The notes under the pieces were generated by a model. The model did no database searches and was not told the DNA's origin. It saw nothing but the letters and a program-made list of their open reading frames with translations. A DNA stretch of 64,000 nucleotides, taken from Phylloscopus collybita (taxonomy: Eukaryota; Chordata; Aves; Passeriformes; Phylloscopidae). The position numbers and the translations under genes were made by a program. The stretch lies in contig JAJNNQ010000006.1 in the NCBI GenBank assembly GCA_027886175.1, positions 5,518,001 to 5,582,000 of the forward strand. Direction: 5' to 3'. Numbering within the stretch: the stretch's first letter is position 1; each line of letters opens with the position of its first letter. Positions 1 through 11,339 of this stretch are shown in pieces.

Positions 1-1519
1 ACAGTTCCTGGAAATGTCTCTCTCTGAAGTACTGAAAGACACAGTATGAAAGTTTCTGCATAGTTGAAGTCTACAATATGTAGATAGTAATTCTTCTCTC
101 TCTTGAACTATTCTAATCCAGGGAAGAGCTGTTTTGTCCCACACATGACTTCTGGGCAGGCAAAAAAATAGGGAATGACAAATGTCGAGTGAGGGGCAAT
201 ACTCCTGAGACCGTCTTCGCTTGGAAACCTTCCAGATCTGCTCTTACTTTTTTGCAGCCTGAGATCATCAGACTTGGAGCCAGAGCAAAAGAGAGCTCCT
301 GTCTCTCCCAGCCAGTGAGTACGAGTTGTTCTCTGCTGCCAGGGCAGTGACTGAGAGCCAGACTGCCCTTTAGACTCCTGCAGCTGGGGAACACGGCACA
401 AAAGTGCGATGCCTCCCAGACATGGCCCCTGATGTAGGAGTGACTAGCCCTGACCTTCTCCACCCCCTTGTGAGGAAACACACTGGTGAGGGAAAGGGAG
501 GTGGGGAGGAACTGGACAGGAAAACTTGCTTCAAGTGCTCTACATTTGAAAGATTTTGCTGGAAATCTGAGTGGGTCTATGAGTAAGGAGATTAAGGGCA
601 GCCTTGAAAAGCCTGGTCACAGAGCACGCTATCTGTTATATAGCTGTTCATTCACTCACATTCTGCCAGTGTTGTATTTGCTCCCTTACCCATCCCTGTA
701 CATGTTAAAACTAGTGAGTCAAAGACACAGATCAAAACTCTTTAGGTGGTGATTCCTAGCTCGGTTTTCACATAAAGGTATACACATCACAGGCCTCTTC
801 ACAGTATGTTCCTATACAAGGTGTTTGCCATGATCTTTCCTGGAATGGGGACAGATCCTCCTTGAAGTAAGAGAGACAAGAATTTATCATTTCCTAAAAA
901 GAAAGTTGATTTCTCTGCTTTTCTTCAAGAATATACTTTCTGAAGTATTTCAGGATCCAGCACAGATTAAATTAATCTAAAAATGATAGAATGTAATAAA
1001 GGATTATACTATCTCAGTGATGCAACTTCACAGCCGTCACTTCTTTTCAGACTCTTTAGGATTTTGCAGAAACCACAAAATGTCTGCATTTTAAAACAGT
1101 TTTCTGAAAAGAGTAAAGAAAACATCAGTGACCTTAAGGCTTCATATAAATCTTTTTCACTGTCTGATCGTGGCAGAATGATGACAAGCAGCTGCATTCT
1201 TGCCCAAGTAATTAAATATTATTCCAGCCTTTCTGACCTCAACCTAATGAAAGGATTGCACCCAGGAAGAGAGCTTTTGTGGGACCCAATCAGAGACACT
1301 TGTTTCAAGGATATGTAAGTGCTCACAGAAACAGGCTAACTAGTTGGGGTTTTCCCCAGTAGCATTTTGTTGCAGAGAAGTTTTGCACATAGTGTAGAAT
1401 CCATGTGGCACTTGCACCTTCTAGTGTCCCTATTCTGGCCAGACTGGACCACACTTCCAGGTCCTTGTGGAGATATTTCCCATTAATGTTCCCTGAGGAA
1501 AGTGGGTAGGGAAAATATT
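1..1519. other. Unique non-coding sequence
   Basis: No gene, repeat family or RNA gene is supported here. The open frames at 108-401 and 113-481 (minus strand) overlap in different frames, and neither has exon-like boundaries that I can defend. The segment ends where a minus-strand CR1 copy begins. Confidence 0.5.
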
Positions 1520-2553
1520 CATAGAAACATAGAAAGTTTTGGTTGGAAGAAACATTAAAGATCATTTGGTTCCAACTCCCATGCCATCTGGAGGGACACC
1601 TTCCACTAGATCAGATTGCTCAAAGCCCCACCCAGCTTGACCTTGGATGCTTCTAGGGATGGGACATGCACATCTTCTCTGGGCAACATGTTCCAGTGTT
1701 TCACCACCCTCACGGTAAAGAATGTTCTTCATAATTTCCAGTCTAAATCTACCATCTTTCAGTTTGAAGCCTCTCCTCCTGTCCTACCACTACATGCTTT
1801 TGTCAAAAGTCACTCTCCAGCTCTCTTGTAGCCCCCTTCAGGTACTGGAAGGTGCTCCAAGGTCTCTTTGAAGCCTGTTTTCTTCAGGATGAAAGGCCCA
1901 AACTCTTTCAAGGACAGGTCTTCCTCAGAGAAGTGCTCCATTCATCTAATCATCTTTGAGACTTTCCTCTGGACTCTTTCCAACAGGTCCATATTCATCC
2001 ATACAGGCCTACTGTAGGAATAGTTTGCCTCAGTTATTTAGGGTGTGTCACTCCTATCTTGAAGGAGGTGTTCCTTGATATTAACCAACTTTCTTGGACC
2101 CCCACTATAATGCTACCTCGCCCCTGCTTTTGACAGCTCCTAATCCATCCCCAGGTGGAACTCCATGCACTACAGCAGGCCACTAACATAGAGCATTGAC
2201 ACTCCCTCCTGGTTTCCCCTGTCTGTCCTTCCTAAAGACAGTATCCTTCCATGCCAACACTTGCCATCCCACCACATGATGCAATAGGATCACAGCCCTG
2301 CAGGCGTGGAGAGCTGACTCCATCTCTGACTCCCTTTGTTTATTCCCCCTCCTATATGTGTTTGCATAGGGGCATTTAACCGGCTGACAATGAAGCTGAT
2401 TTGCTGGGTGAAGTGGCTGGAATTCCTTTATGCTGCACTTTAGGTGCTCTCCTTACTTACAGTTCCTCTCCAGCCTCGGGGCATTTCTCACTGGTCCTGG
2501 CATCAAACTGATAGGAGTGGTGTGGATTGAAGTTCCCTTCCCCCAGCAACCTA
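1520..2553 (-). mobile_element. CR1 LINE, 5'-truncated with large internal deletion
   Basis: This is a non-LTR retrotransposon copy in reverse orientation. The left end starts with the inverted tail (atagaa-catagaa type) and runs through the usual CR1 3' region to about 2035: 'ccttccactaga', 'tctctgggcaac', 'gtactggaagg'. From about 2045 the sequence jumps to a different part of CR1, the start of the ORF2 endonuclease region ('tatcttgaaggaggtg', 'cccactataatg', 'tgtccttcctaaag'). It then continues into the segment upstream of ORF2 ('cctggcatcaaactg') until about 2553. Most of the reverse transcriptase region is therefore missing. A second, smaller gap lies near 2100, where the frame goes from 'cttggacc' straight to 'cccactataatg'. 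It is an inactive relic with no intact protein. The family call is from memory of the CR1 consensus; the breakpoints are good to about 15 bases. Confidence 0.88.
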
Positions 2554-2555
2554 AA

Positions 2556-5418
2556 AGATCTGCAGTTTGACAGCATCAGCCTCCTCTATTGTTCCCTCAC
2601 ATATATTTCTCTCACAGCTGGAATTTTGGACTTCAAAACTAAAGTAAGAGTAGGAGAAACCGATGCTAATCTCCATAGGCCCCATTAGCTCAACAACTTG
2701 CTTATTCTCTAATGTGTGATAGCAGGGTGCAAGAGAGGTTGTTATAGTGTTAGCCTGGCTTCCTGTGTGTCTTCCTCTTAGCAGCTGTGCAGAAATGCCA
2801 GCATAACACAAAAGTAATTGTTGTGCTGTGATAATCAGGATTGCTGCCTTTTGTCAGCTCATTAGGAAGGCAAATATATCTCATTTACAAAGGAACTTTT
2901 GGACTGATGATTAAAGTACAGGATTGAAAGTCAGTTACAGTTCTATCTCTGTAGTGTTTGGGGTTTTTTTATATGTCTTCTTTTGTAAAAAATTATTGTG
3001 AAGACTGATTAATCATACTGTGCCTCAGTTTCCTTTCAGGTACAAGGAAGCTAATATACTGGAAAATTTTGATTGACAAATTTAATGTTTGTAAGGTACT
3101 TTGACAGGTTTAGATAAAAGGTGAAAAGTCTTGAAGTGCAAATTATAGAGGTAAGCATGGCTGAGGTGCAAGTGCCATATCCCTATTTTGGTGTCAGCAT
3201 GTGCCAGCCTTTTAACTGATTTTTTGTGAAAGATTGCCTGGCAGCACTGTCTAATGTTCTGGGGGCTTTTGTTTTGTGGGGTTTTTTTGTTTGTTTGTTG
3301 GTTTGGAGTTTTGTGTGGTTTTGTTGTTTTTGTTTTGTTTGGTTTGGTTTTGTTTTTGTTTTTTTGGGGTTTTTTTGGTTTGTTGTTTTGGTTTTTTTTG
3401 TTTTTTGTTTTTTTTTTTAGTGGGGAGAGAGACTTATTTTGCTAGGTAGCCATTGATTTGTTTCCTTTTCCCTAGAGAAAAGTTATTTTTGTGGAGTGTT
3501 TAAGGATATCCATAAATGGGTTATATAATACATATTGTATATCAGAGACCTGGAAAAAGTATTGATATTTATTGTGCTAACTTTTCAGTGGTGGTAAAAT
3601 GTCAGATTATAAGGGTCAATTTGTTAATGTTTAGGCCTGGATATTTAAAACTTGATTAAGTCCATATCCAGCCATACTTCAGACAAAATCACTATTTGGA
3701 AACATGACCTCAAGATGTGCAGTTGAGTCTTTGTTCCTCTTGAGCCATCTCCTTTCTCGAGTCATCAGGTATCACCTTTGTTGGGTGGGATCTTCTTTCT
3801 CCATTTGTGAGTAAGGTTTAAGTAGGGAGTTGTTCAGGGATTCCCTCTTTTTGGCTTTGCCATCATGAGTTTAGCTTGCAGGAATAACAGAAGTAAGTCT
3901 GTTAGAGACTTCAGATTGCCTTCTGCCTTCTCACTATCTTCAGTTTCTGGGTACATTCCCTTAGTGTTACACCAACACAAATGAAAACTAATATACCTAC
4001 AGGAATTCTTGGAAAAACAAAAAAGGCAGCTATATTAAGGAGAAGGTCTTCATTAGGCTCTGTGAAAGAACTCTTCATTTTTTAGAGTTTGCACAGCATT
4101 AGAGGGAAAATTAGACCTTATCAACCAAAAGGGATTTCACGTCAGGGCAGAGGATATGTAAATTAGCCCTAGTCTGTTTTATCAGAGGCTTTTTCATCAT
4201 ATCTGCATGATGTTGAGAGAGGCTGGCAACTAGGGGAAGCTATTAATCTTGCATTGTTTTCACTGTACCATGTCTATTTTTGAAAAATTACCTTTGATTT
4301 AAGTGCAGTACTTTGAAGAAATAATTATAATTTATTAACCAAAACCTTTTCCAACCATCCACAGTGATATAAGTGTGCATGTTTGCGTGCACCCATATGG
4401 TCTTCCAGCTATAACTCCTGCAAGAATGAATTTGACTTTGTGGAATTGGTGTGCCTTCTCACTGATGAGGTCAGCATCTTGCAGGAAGAAGCAAATAGGT
4501 CATCCCCCGAGTTCAGAGTTCATGTTGACTTATCATTGTCTTATTGGAAAGGTCATAAATAATGTTTACAGTATTAACTTTAAGCTGTTCATTGAATATA
4601 AGAGTCTATAACAAGTACTCTCAGCAATGTCTCATGGAATGCAACTAGTGATTTCCTATTAATTATCATAAAACCTTGCACTCTCCTACATTTGTACCTC
4701 TTGAATTTGTCAGAGAGGTATACAGTTCCCAGGAATCTGCCCCAATCTCCAAAAATGAGGTATGCTAGGAGTCAAGAATACTTCAAGATAGCTGTATTTC
4801 AAAGCAAACGAGGACAAAAGGTAGCTCTATCAGAAGCAGAGATAAGGGAGCCTGGTATCCAAAGGGATTTGGTAATATCATTGAATTCTTTGATCTAACT
4901 CTGCTGAAGTTTTTGCTAGTTGAAAAGTTCCTAACATGCATTTTTTGACCACAGAAATTTGTTGTTGAGTAATATCTGCAGCTTTTCCCTTGGAGAAGAG
5001 AGGGTGGAAATGGAGAACTTTCTTTACTTAGTTGCCCATTTGTGTAAGCAAGGTTTCTCTAAAATATATCTCCATTTTCAAAAATTGTAAGGGAAAGGAG
5101 AGAAAGATGTGCATGCATACTTGCACTTGCGTGTATTTTGATCCTAAACAGTCTGAGACCTAAGGAATTGAGGCTGAAAATTAAACAAAAAGCATTAAAA
5201 TTAAGCAAACAAACAAAAAAACACCAACCCTTGCAACACGAGCAGGAAGTGCTCTAAAGCAACAATAAGGTCATTTTGATGACATTAAGCCTTAAATATC
5301 TTTTTTTAATCTCTGCTGAAAACCTCTAAGTTGGCATGAAGATAGGAAATGCTTCCACCTTCCTTTGTGCTTCCTTGCCTTGAGAGAAAAAACAAGACCA
5401 CAGAAAAGAATATTTCCT
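2556..5418. other. Unique non-coding sequence with G/T tract
   Basis: This is AT-rich unique DNA. Apart from the G/T-only tract at 3267-3418, nothing is recognised. The short open frames here (for example 4375-4611 and 4692-4898) have no convincing splice context. A small A/C-rich run lies at about 5198-5230. Confidence 0.5.
3267..3418 (+). repeat. G/T-only low-complexity tract
   Basis: These 152 bases contain no C and a single A (at 3307), so 3308-3418 is pure G and T. It is made of irregular TTTTG, TTTGG and TTTGTTTG units rather than one period. The open frames across it translate to runs of F, V, W, L and G and are artefacts. The other strand is A/C-only, the same composition as the A/C tracts elsewhere in the window. 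Confidence 0.9.
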
Positions 5419-5850
5419 AGAATTCTAGAATCATCGAATCCTAACTTATCCTAAGTTGGAAGGGACCCACAAGGATCGTTGAAATCCATGTTCTAGCCCT
5501 CTGCAGTGCTACACCAACAATCACACGTACCTGAGAGCATTGTCCAGGTGTTTCCTGACCTCTGGTAGGTTGGTGCTGTGACTACTTCCCTGGAGAGCCA
5601 TTCCAGTGCCCTACCAACTACTTCTGTGTGAAGAACTTGTTCCTGATACCCAAACTAAGCCACCCCCAACTCAGGTTCAGGCCTTGAGTCCTGTCACTGG
5701 TAACAGGAGTGAAGAGATTGCTTCCTGCTGCTCCTCACAAGGAAGTTGTAGCTGCACTGAGTTGTCCCCTCAGTCTCCTCCAGCCTGAACAGACCAAGTG
5801 ACCTCAGTCGTTTCTCGTATGTCTCCCTCATCCCAGCACCATGGGTGGCC
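5419..5850 (-). mobile_element. CR1 LINE 3' fragment (divergent subfamily)
   Basis: It begins with 'agaattctagaatcatcgaa', a decayed inverted CR1 tail, followed by 'agttggaagggaccc'. It then follows the CR1 3' region of a different subfamily from the 1.5-kb copy, with 'cattgtccaggtgtttcctg' and 'cctcagtctcctccagcctg'. Similarity fades near 5850 ('cagcaccatgggtggccc'). The open frame 5606-5788 lies wholly inside and is not a gene. The right edge is uncertain by about 50 bases. Confidence 0.78.
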
Positions 5851-6611
5851 CAGATTAGAAAGCTGGAGGCAGCAATCTTATTGCCTTGCTGTGATCCACT
5901 TGGAATGACCTTTCCAGCCCTAGTTTCCCTGGAGCTGTAAGCTTTCTTGCACTTTAAACCCTATCCCTAAGCCAACTGACCAGGTATTTTTCAGAGTAAG
6001 GTTATTTCATTACTCTACTTTGCTTTTGCCAACTCAGTTAGGAAAAGTCAGCACCATTATGAAATCCATTATAATCACAAGTGCCAGTGTGTCAGAGTAG
6101 TTGTGGGAATTGTTGAATCCTCTAGGGAGTGTTATTTCAGCTGTTTCATTCTGTTTAGATTGTCCCTTGTCTGGATTCTTTCTCTGTTTTCTGCACATTG
6201 AAAGCAAATGCATACCTCAGAATCTCAAGACTTGACAGGTCTCTTGAGCTTAACAGAGGCAGAATATTTTTCTCCCCCACCCCACACTCTCAATAACTTA
6301 AATGCAATGATATGCTCTCTTGGGCTTTCATGTTTCCTAACTATATATAAATAAAATAGATGCAACTTTTTTAGAGCAGGGTTCCTGTCATTTTTCCTTT
6401 GTCTGTAAATTACATCAATATTTATCTTTGGCGTTATCAAAAAAAACAAAAACCAAAAAAACTGGAAAAAGAAAAAAACAAAACACAAACCTGTCTTATA
6501 TCTGATAAAGTACAGCAAATAAAAATTATATATAAAAAAATTAATAAACTTCAGTCTGGCTTTAAGAGTATCTCCAGGTGTCTCTGGATTACTAATACAT
6601 ATTTCTTCTTT
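5851..6611. other. Unique AT-rich sequence
   Basis: No gene is seen. An A-rich stretch at about 6438-6482 and 6515-6545 generates overlapping frames on both strands (6225-6665 minus; 6399-6629 plus). The minus frame continues into the adjacent LTR, which argues against it being coding. Confidence 0.45.
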
Positions 6612-6616
6612 CCATG
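6612..6616 (+). repeat. Target-site duplication, left copy (CCATG)
   Basis: A perfect 5-base direct repeat with 7427-7431 brackets the LTR between them. A 5-bp duplication is the usual size for class III (ERVL-type) retroviral integration. Confidence 0.75.
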
Positions 6617-7426
6617 TATTGTGGTTTAACCCCAGCTGGCAACCAAGCCCGAAGGAGTCACTCACTCACTCCCCCACCAGCAGGATAAGGGAGAGAATCA
6701 GAAGGGTAAAAGATAGAAAACTCTTGGGTTGAGATAAAGATAGTTTAATGGGGAAAGCAAAAGCAGCACACATGAGCAGAGCAAAACAAGGAATTAATTC
6801 ATTGCTTCCTATGGTTCAGGAGGTTCCTGTTATGCTAATTCCTGTAACACACATCTCAAATCATGGCTCACAACAGCTGAAAGGCACACCCATTACAATC
6901 GCCACCCCTGGCTGGTTTGGGCCCAATTATCTGGTTTAACATTGCAATGAACTCTGCCCCCTTTTCCCAGCCAGGTTAGCAAGGGATTTCTGCTGGAGTG
7001 CACCATTAGTAAGGTCCATATCAGAGTCCTCCGTGGGCTGCAGGGGCACAGCCTGCTTCACCATGATGTGCACTGCAGGCTGCAAGGGAATCTTTTCTTC
7101 CCCTGCTCCACTGGGGGGTCCTACACATAGGAGACTCCTCCTTGAACTCCTGCAACACGGATCCTTCCCACAGGCTGCAGTTCCTCACAGACTGCTCCAG
7201 CACGTGTTGCCTGTGAGGTCACAGGTCGTGCCAGCAATCCGGCTCCATCACAGGCATCTCACAGGTCACATGTCACATTCTCCTTCAGGCATCTGCCTGC
7301 TCCGGCGTGGGATCCTCCACAGGCTGCAGGTGGATCTCTGCCCCTTCATTCACACATACCAGTACCTTCCTCTTAAATTCACGTTGGAGTTTCAGTCTGT
7401 CCAGCAGAGCAGCGCAGAATTACACA
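6617..7426 (-). mobile_element. Solo LTR, ERVL-like, 810 bp
   Basis: This is a long terminal repeat without any internal retroviral sequence beside it. Read on the minus strand it starts TGTGTAATTC and ends GGTTAAACCACAATA; the expected terminal CA has decayed to TA at the left edge. The left 150 bases match a common avian LTR end ('gtttaaccccagctgg', 'gagataaagatagtttaat'). A minus-strand ATTAAA polyadenylation signal lies at 6744-6749, which orients the element. The perfect CCATG repeats at both ends support the boundaries and suggest recombination between two LTRs left this solo copy. Two open frames inside (7033-7434 plus; 7021-7203 minus) are not genes. The class is inferred from duplication size and remembered similarity. 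Confidence 0.82.
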
Positions 7427-7431
7427 CCATG
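7427..7431 (+). repeat. Target-site duplication, right copy (CCATG)
   Basis: This matches 6612-6616 exactly and directly follows the minus-strand LTR start (TGTGTAA read in reverse). Confidence 0.75.
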
Positions 7432-8057
7432 TAAATTACTTAATTACAGATACTAAATTTAACCCACTCATGATTTTCATACAATTTTTGTAGGGTTTTT
7501 AATGTCCTGCTTTAAAATCATCCCAACTCTTCTTGCAACCCTGGTGAGTAGATGAATTTTTTATTTTGAGTCAGATACTTGTTTCAGCAGTGTATGTCAG
7601 TATCTTCCTGGGATTCACAGGATTTTATGTTTAGTTTTACTATTCAGTTACAAGGATTTCCTTGAGGACTTCGATATTCAGGCAACAAACACAGTCCTCC
7701 TGTGGTTCCATACCAGCCTCTGAGAGTGATAAGAAAGAATTCTACCTGATTTTTAATGTTATCAAGCTCTTATGTGACCATGTTCCCTCCAGCACATCAG
7801 GAAAAGATTACAAGGATGCTGGAATTCAAGTGAAGTTTAACTCAGTTTGCAAGGGATATTTGATTTTGCTCTTATACTCACTAGCAAAAGTACCTTGGGA
7901 TTCTGAACAGGGAAGTAAGTGATGTAACAAGAAACTGTTTGCATTCATAAAGCTTTAGCTGAGTGCTATTTCAACATTTTGCCTTGCAACTCCATATGAT
8001 ATGAGTATATCCTTATAGGATATTGAATTCAATAAAGCTATTCACAGTCCAGTATGT
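7432..8057. other. Short unique spacer between two LTRs
   Basis: No gene or repeat is recognised. The frame 7662-7922 has no supporting boundaries. The two flanking LTRs face opposite ways and have unrelated sequence, so this is not the internal part of one provirus. Confidence 0.5.
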
Positions 8058-8062
8058 CCCTG

Positions 8063-8656
8063 TGTCCTAGGTTACAATGTAAAATTGTGCCCAAGGTATG
8101 TATTCTATCCCCATGAGCCGTTGGAGCCAAGGTGGGGCACTGTTTTCCTTATCTTCTGTTAACGAGCCCAACAATGCCTTCCCGGAAGACGTTATCTCTG
8201 TTTAATGGGCCATCAAGGATCCATTTTCATGACTGATAGGATGAAATCATCCCATTGTGAGATGCTCTGCCCAGGGGGAGGAGCCAGGCATTCCCACCTG
8301 GATATAATCCAGGGTTTGAGACCTCACAAGCAGCTTCTATCCACTGAACTCTCAGAGGAGACGAGCTACCAGACGTTTCTACAGGAATCACTGCTTTGAC
8401 AAGAACATCTCATCTGGATTCCTGGAGGAAGACTGGACCCTTCTCACCATCACCGGACCCTTCTCTCTCAGGATCATCTCTGCTCCAGCGGAACCACATC
8501 TGCCGCTCCAGGAGGATTTCCGGACTGCTTCAAACACCCTGACCAACAGGGTGTTAGGTTGTATCATTCCATTTATTTCACCTTTTTTCCTCTCTTCTTC
8601 TATTAAATTCTATCTCTGACTGGGAGTCTCACTGGTTTTGCTTTCAAACCAGCACA
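8063..8656 (+). mobile_element. Solo ERV LTR, about 594 bp
   Basis: This plus-strand LTR starts TGTCCTAGGTTACAATG and ends AAACCAGCACA. A TATA-like element (TATAAT, 8303-8308) and an ATTAAA polyadenylation signal (8602-8607) sit at the spacing expected for U3-R-U5. The 5-base repeat CCCTG flanks it (8058-8062 and 8657-8661). No primer-binding site or retroviral gene follows. The sequence resembles LTRs I know from songbird genomes. The right boundary is not fully certain: 8657-8716 is also LTR-like in composition, and a 10-base repeat (8055-8064 and 8675-8684) offers an alternative. The frame 8205-8399 lies inside and is not a gene. Confidence 0.78.
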
Positions 8657-8661
8657 CCCTG

Positions 8662-9266
8662 GGATAAGACTACTTGTCCCTGTGAGAACAAGACTACTTC
8701 TGCCAGTCCAAAACACGATAGCAGAAAAAAATCTTAGTTACAGGTACCAAACAGCCTCAAATGTTCTCAAAGTCACATCAAGCATCCTGCCTGCAAAAGG
8801 TAATTTAAAATTTAATTTCTAGCTAATAGACACAAAATTAGCCTCATAATGTATATTATTCTCTAATAGTGTCTTTTTTTGTTAGACATTTCTTCCAGAC
8901 AGTTCCCAGTACTTATATAAGATACACAGTGCACCAAATTTCAGTCTTTCTGCAAGTAAAATCAGGAAAGATTTCTGTGTTGGTTAAACATCCAAGTCCA
9001 GTCCTTAGGGAGAATGGTGGGGGCACTCATAATCATGGTGGGCTTCTCATATATTGACAAATGCTGAGCAACGTAGCTCACAACATATTCTCATCAATAT
9101 GAGAATCCATCAAGATATGTATTTTGGATTTTTTTTCTTAGCCAAGTCCATTTTTAAACAGCAGATTTGATTTACTCTAATACCCACATCATTTGATAAT
9201 TTTTTTTTTTTTCTATATTGAACACTATTTCATTCTGACACTGCCTTGGCAAGTAAAATTGCCTGC
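8662..9266. other. Unique sequence, possibly residual LTR flank at left
   Basis: The first 55 bases contain two similar segments ('aagactacttgtcc' and 'aagactacttctgcc') and might belong to the preceding LTR. The rest is unremarkable AT-rich DNA without a supported gene. Confidence 0.4.
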
Positions 9267-9430
9267 CATAGAATCATAGAATCATTAAGTTGGAGAAAAC
9301 CTCTAAGATCATTGAGTCCAACTGTTAACCCAGCACCAACATGTTCACTAAATCATTTTCCTAAGTGCCACATCCCACTGTTGAATACTTCCAGGGAGAG
9401 CAATTCTGCTTCCCTGGGCAACAGTCAGTA
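9267..9430 (-). mobile_element. CR1 LINE 3' fragment
   Basis: It starts with the inverted tail 'catagaatcatagaatcatt' and 'aagttggagaaaacctc', then 'aagatcattgagtccaac' and 'aacccagcacc', which match the CR1 subfamily carrying that 3' end. It stops after 'cttccctgggcaac'. Only the last 160 bases of the element survive. The frame 9246-9503 covers it and is not coding. Confidence 0.85.
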
Positions 9431-9669
9431 TAACTGCTTTAGGGAGAAGAGAGAAAATGGTATTTTCAAGCTTTCCTGTAACCTTTCATTTTTCAAGTAT
9501 TAATATCCCCTGATTTAGGTGACTCTAAGATAAAAAAAAAATTATCTAGCAATAAAAATGGAGATTGATATCCAAGGACTTGTGTTTGTTGTTATGAATT
9601 GAAGTCTGACAGGTTTTGTCATGCTTAGAGTGTTGTTTGACTCTCTAAAGCATTGCATGACTGAAGGCT

Positions 9670-9870
9670 GCAACTTTGGATTAATCTGGACGTACTAATT
9701 AAAGGATGATGCTCCTTTTTTTTTTGCTATCACTGTCTGGCAAAGCTTGCTGCATTCCAGCACACAAATAGATGTCAATGTGCATTATCAAACGCAGCTG
9801 TTTAGATATTTTTCAGGAAACAATATTTAATTTTCTGCTTGAGGACTGAGGTTCTGTTTTCAATTGCTGT
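9670..9870. promoter_or_regulatory. Candidate conserved non-coding element
   Basis: This unique block carries homeodomain-type cores close together ('ggattaatctgg', 'tactaattaaagg'), and further AT-rich cores ('caatatttaatttt') after a poly-T interruption at 9717-9725. The call rests on composition alone; an enhancer role is inference. Confidence 0.2.
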
Positions 9871-11339
9871 CCACCAGCTTAGCATAATAGGTAGAGTGTT
9901 CAGGCTCCACCCAAATTTGTGAACTCTACTTGCTGGTTTAATAGGCCAGGTATTTTGGCTTAATCAGTGGTTCTCCAGGGATTGCACGGACTACCCTAAT
10001 GGACCTGGGAGTCACTACATCCCTCTCCCATCAGCACGCCCTCCCACTGGTTGGGCCACATGAGCTTTCTTGTACCAAGTCCAGCCCTGTGTCCACCTGC
10101 CCCACTGCAGCCTGCCAGCCCCAAGGCATTAGGTGCAACTGAGGCAGTGTGACAAAGCAAGCTGGGATGTGCAGAAACTGGCTCTCACTCTCCTGCTCTC
10201 TCTTTCTCTCAGTGTAGGACCAAATGCTGACTCTGAGGTTAATTATACTGGTGGGGTCCCTCGTCCTTTCCATCACAGGGCTGCCTTGGTGAGACCTAGA
10301 TGAAGAAGTGAAAGGTAGAAGTATGGTATGAACCAAGAGTAGAATGATGAGGAGCCCACTGATGTGCCTTGCTCCTTGGACCTTTTTTTATTCCTCTATT
10401 TTTACTTCACTCCACTAGCTGGAACTTTTGTGTGTGCTCCTGAGAAGAAGAAAAGAAAGGTACAGACCATAGCATCTTAGTGACCTTTCCATGAAATAAT
10501 TTTTAAAATTTTTTTTTGAGAACACTAAGGTGGCAAAATTCAGCTTTTGCCTAGAAAGGTGAGAAGTCTTGAACCAGGCATGCTGACTGATAAAATCCAT
10601 AGATTCTTGCAAGCAACCAGAATAGGTTACTATTATGATTATTATTTTCAAGATTTTCAGATTCCTCCTGCAGCCAAAGGAAAAAAATCCTTTAAAAAAA
10701 ATCTCATTGATTTGCACTCCTAAATCCTGTTCCTAGAAGTAACGTAGGAGCAAAATGACATTAACTGATGAGGAGACTTATGATTCAAAATACCTCCCCC
10801 TTCTGAAAATGAGCTTTAGCTTCAAAATCTGCTACTTTTTGGAAGTCTAAACTAGGCAGAATACAAGACATTTTTTGAGAAAGAACAGATTATAAAGACT
10901 ACAGTATATATGTTTTGATAAATATATATGGCAAATATCAAAAGGCCTTTTAGTTTTTCTTACAGCTGTCTGTGGAAATGCTTTCATTTCTTGAAAAAGA
11001 ACATAAAATAAATGTTCATCAATTAAATCATAACCAATGCTTCGGACCCTTAAATGCTGTAAAGGAAAGTCATCTGATACTGAAAATATTTCTCAGCAAT
11101 TAGTTTGGCCCTTTTTCTGTTGTATGTATGTTTTTACTATAGGTATCAAAATCATGCACACCCAGGGCCTATGGAAGTATCAATTATTCACCTGTTACAA
11201 AGAAGACTTTTTTAAGGGAGGCAAAAAGGGATTATTTTGATTCATTTCTCTTAACTCAAAGGCTTTGTATAAATAAAGGGAAGAGATATGTCTCTTCATC
11301 TTCTCTGTATACTTGCCAACAGTTTCCAAATTTTTTTCA

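Noticed and set aside
6617..8656. Two neighbouring LTRs as ends of one provirus
   Set aside because: They are unrelated in sequence, opposite in orientation, each has its own target duplication, and the 630 bases between contain no retroviral genes.
9888..9935. tRNA/SINE-like segment 'cttagcataataggtagag'
   Set aside because: It resembles a degraded A-box of a tRNA-derived SINE, but no B-box, tail or cloverleaf can be found.
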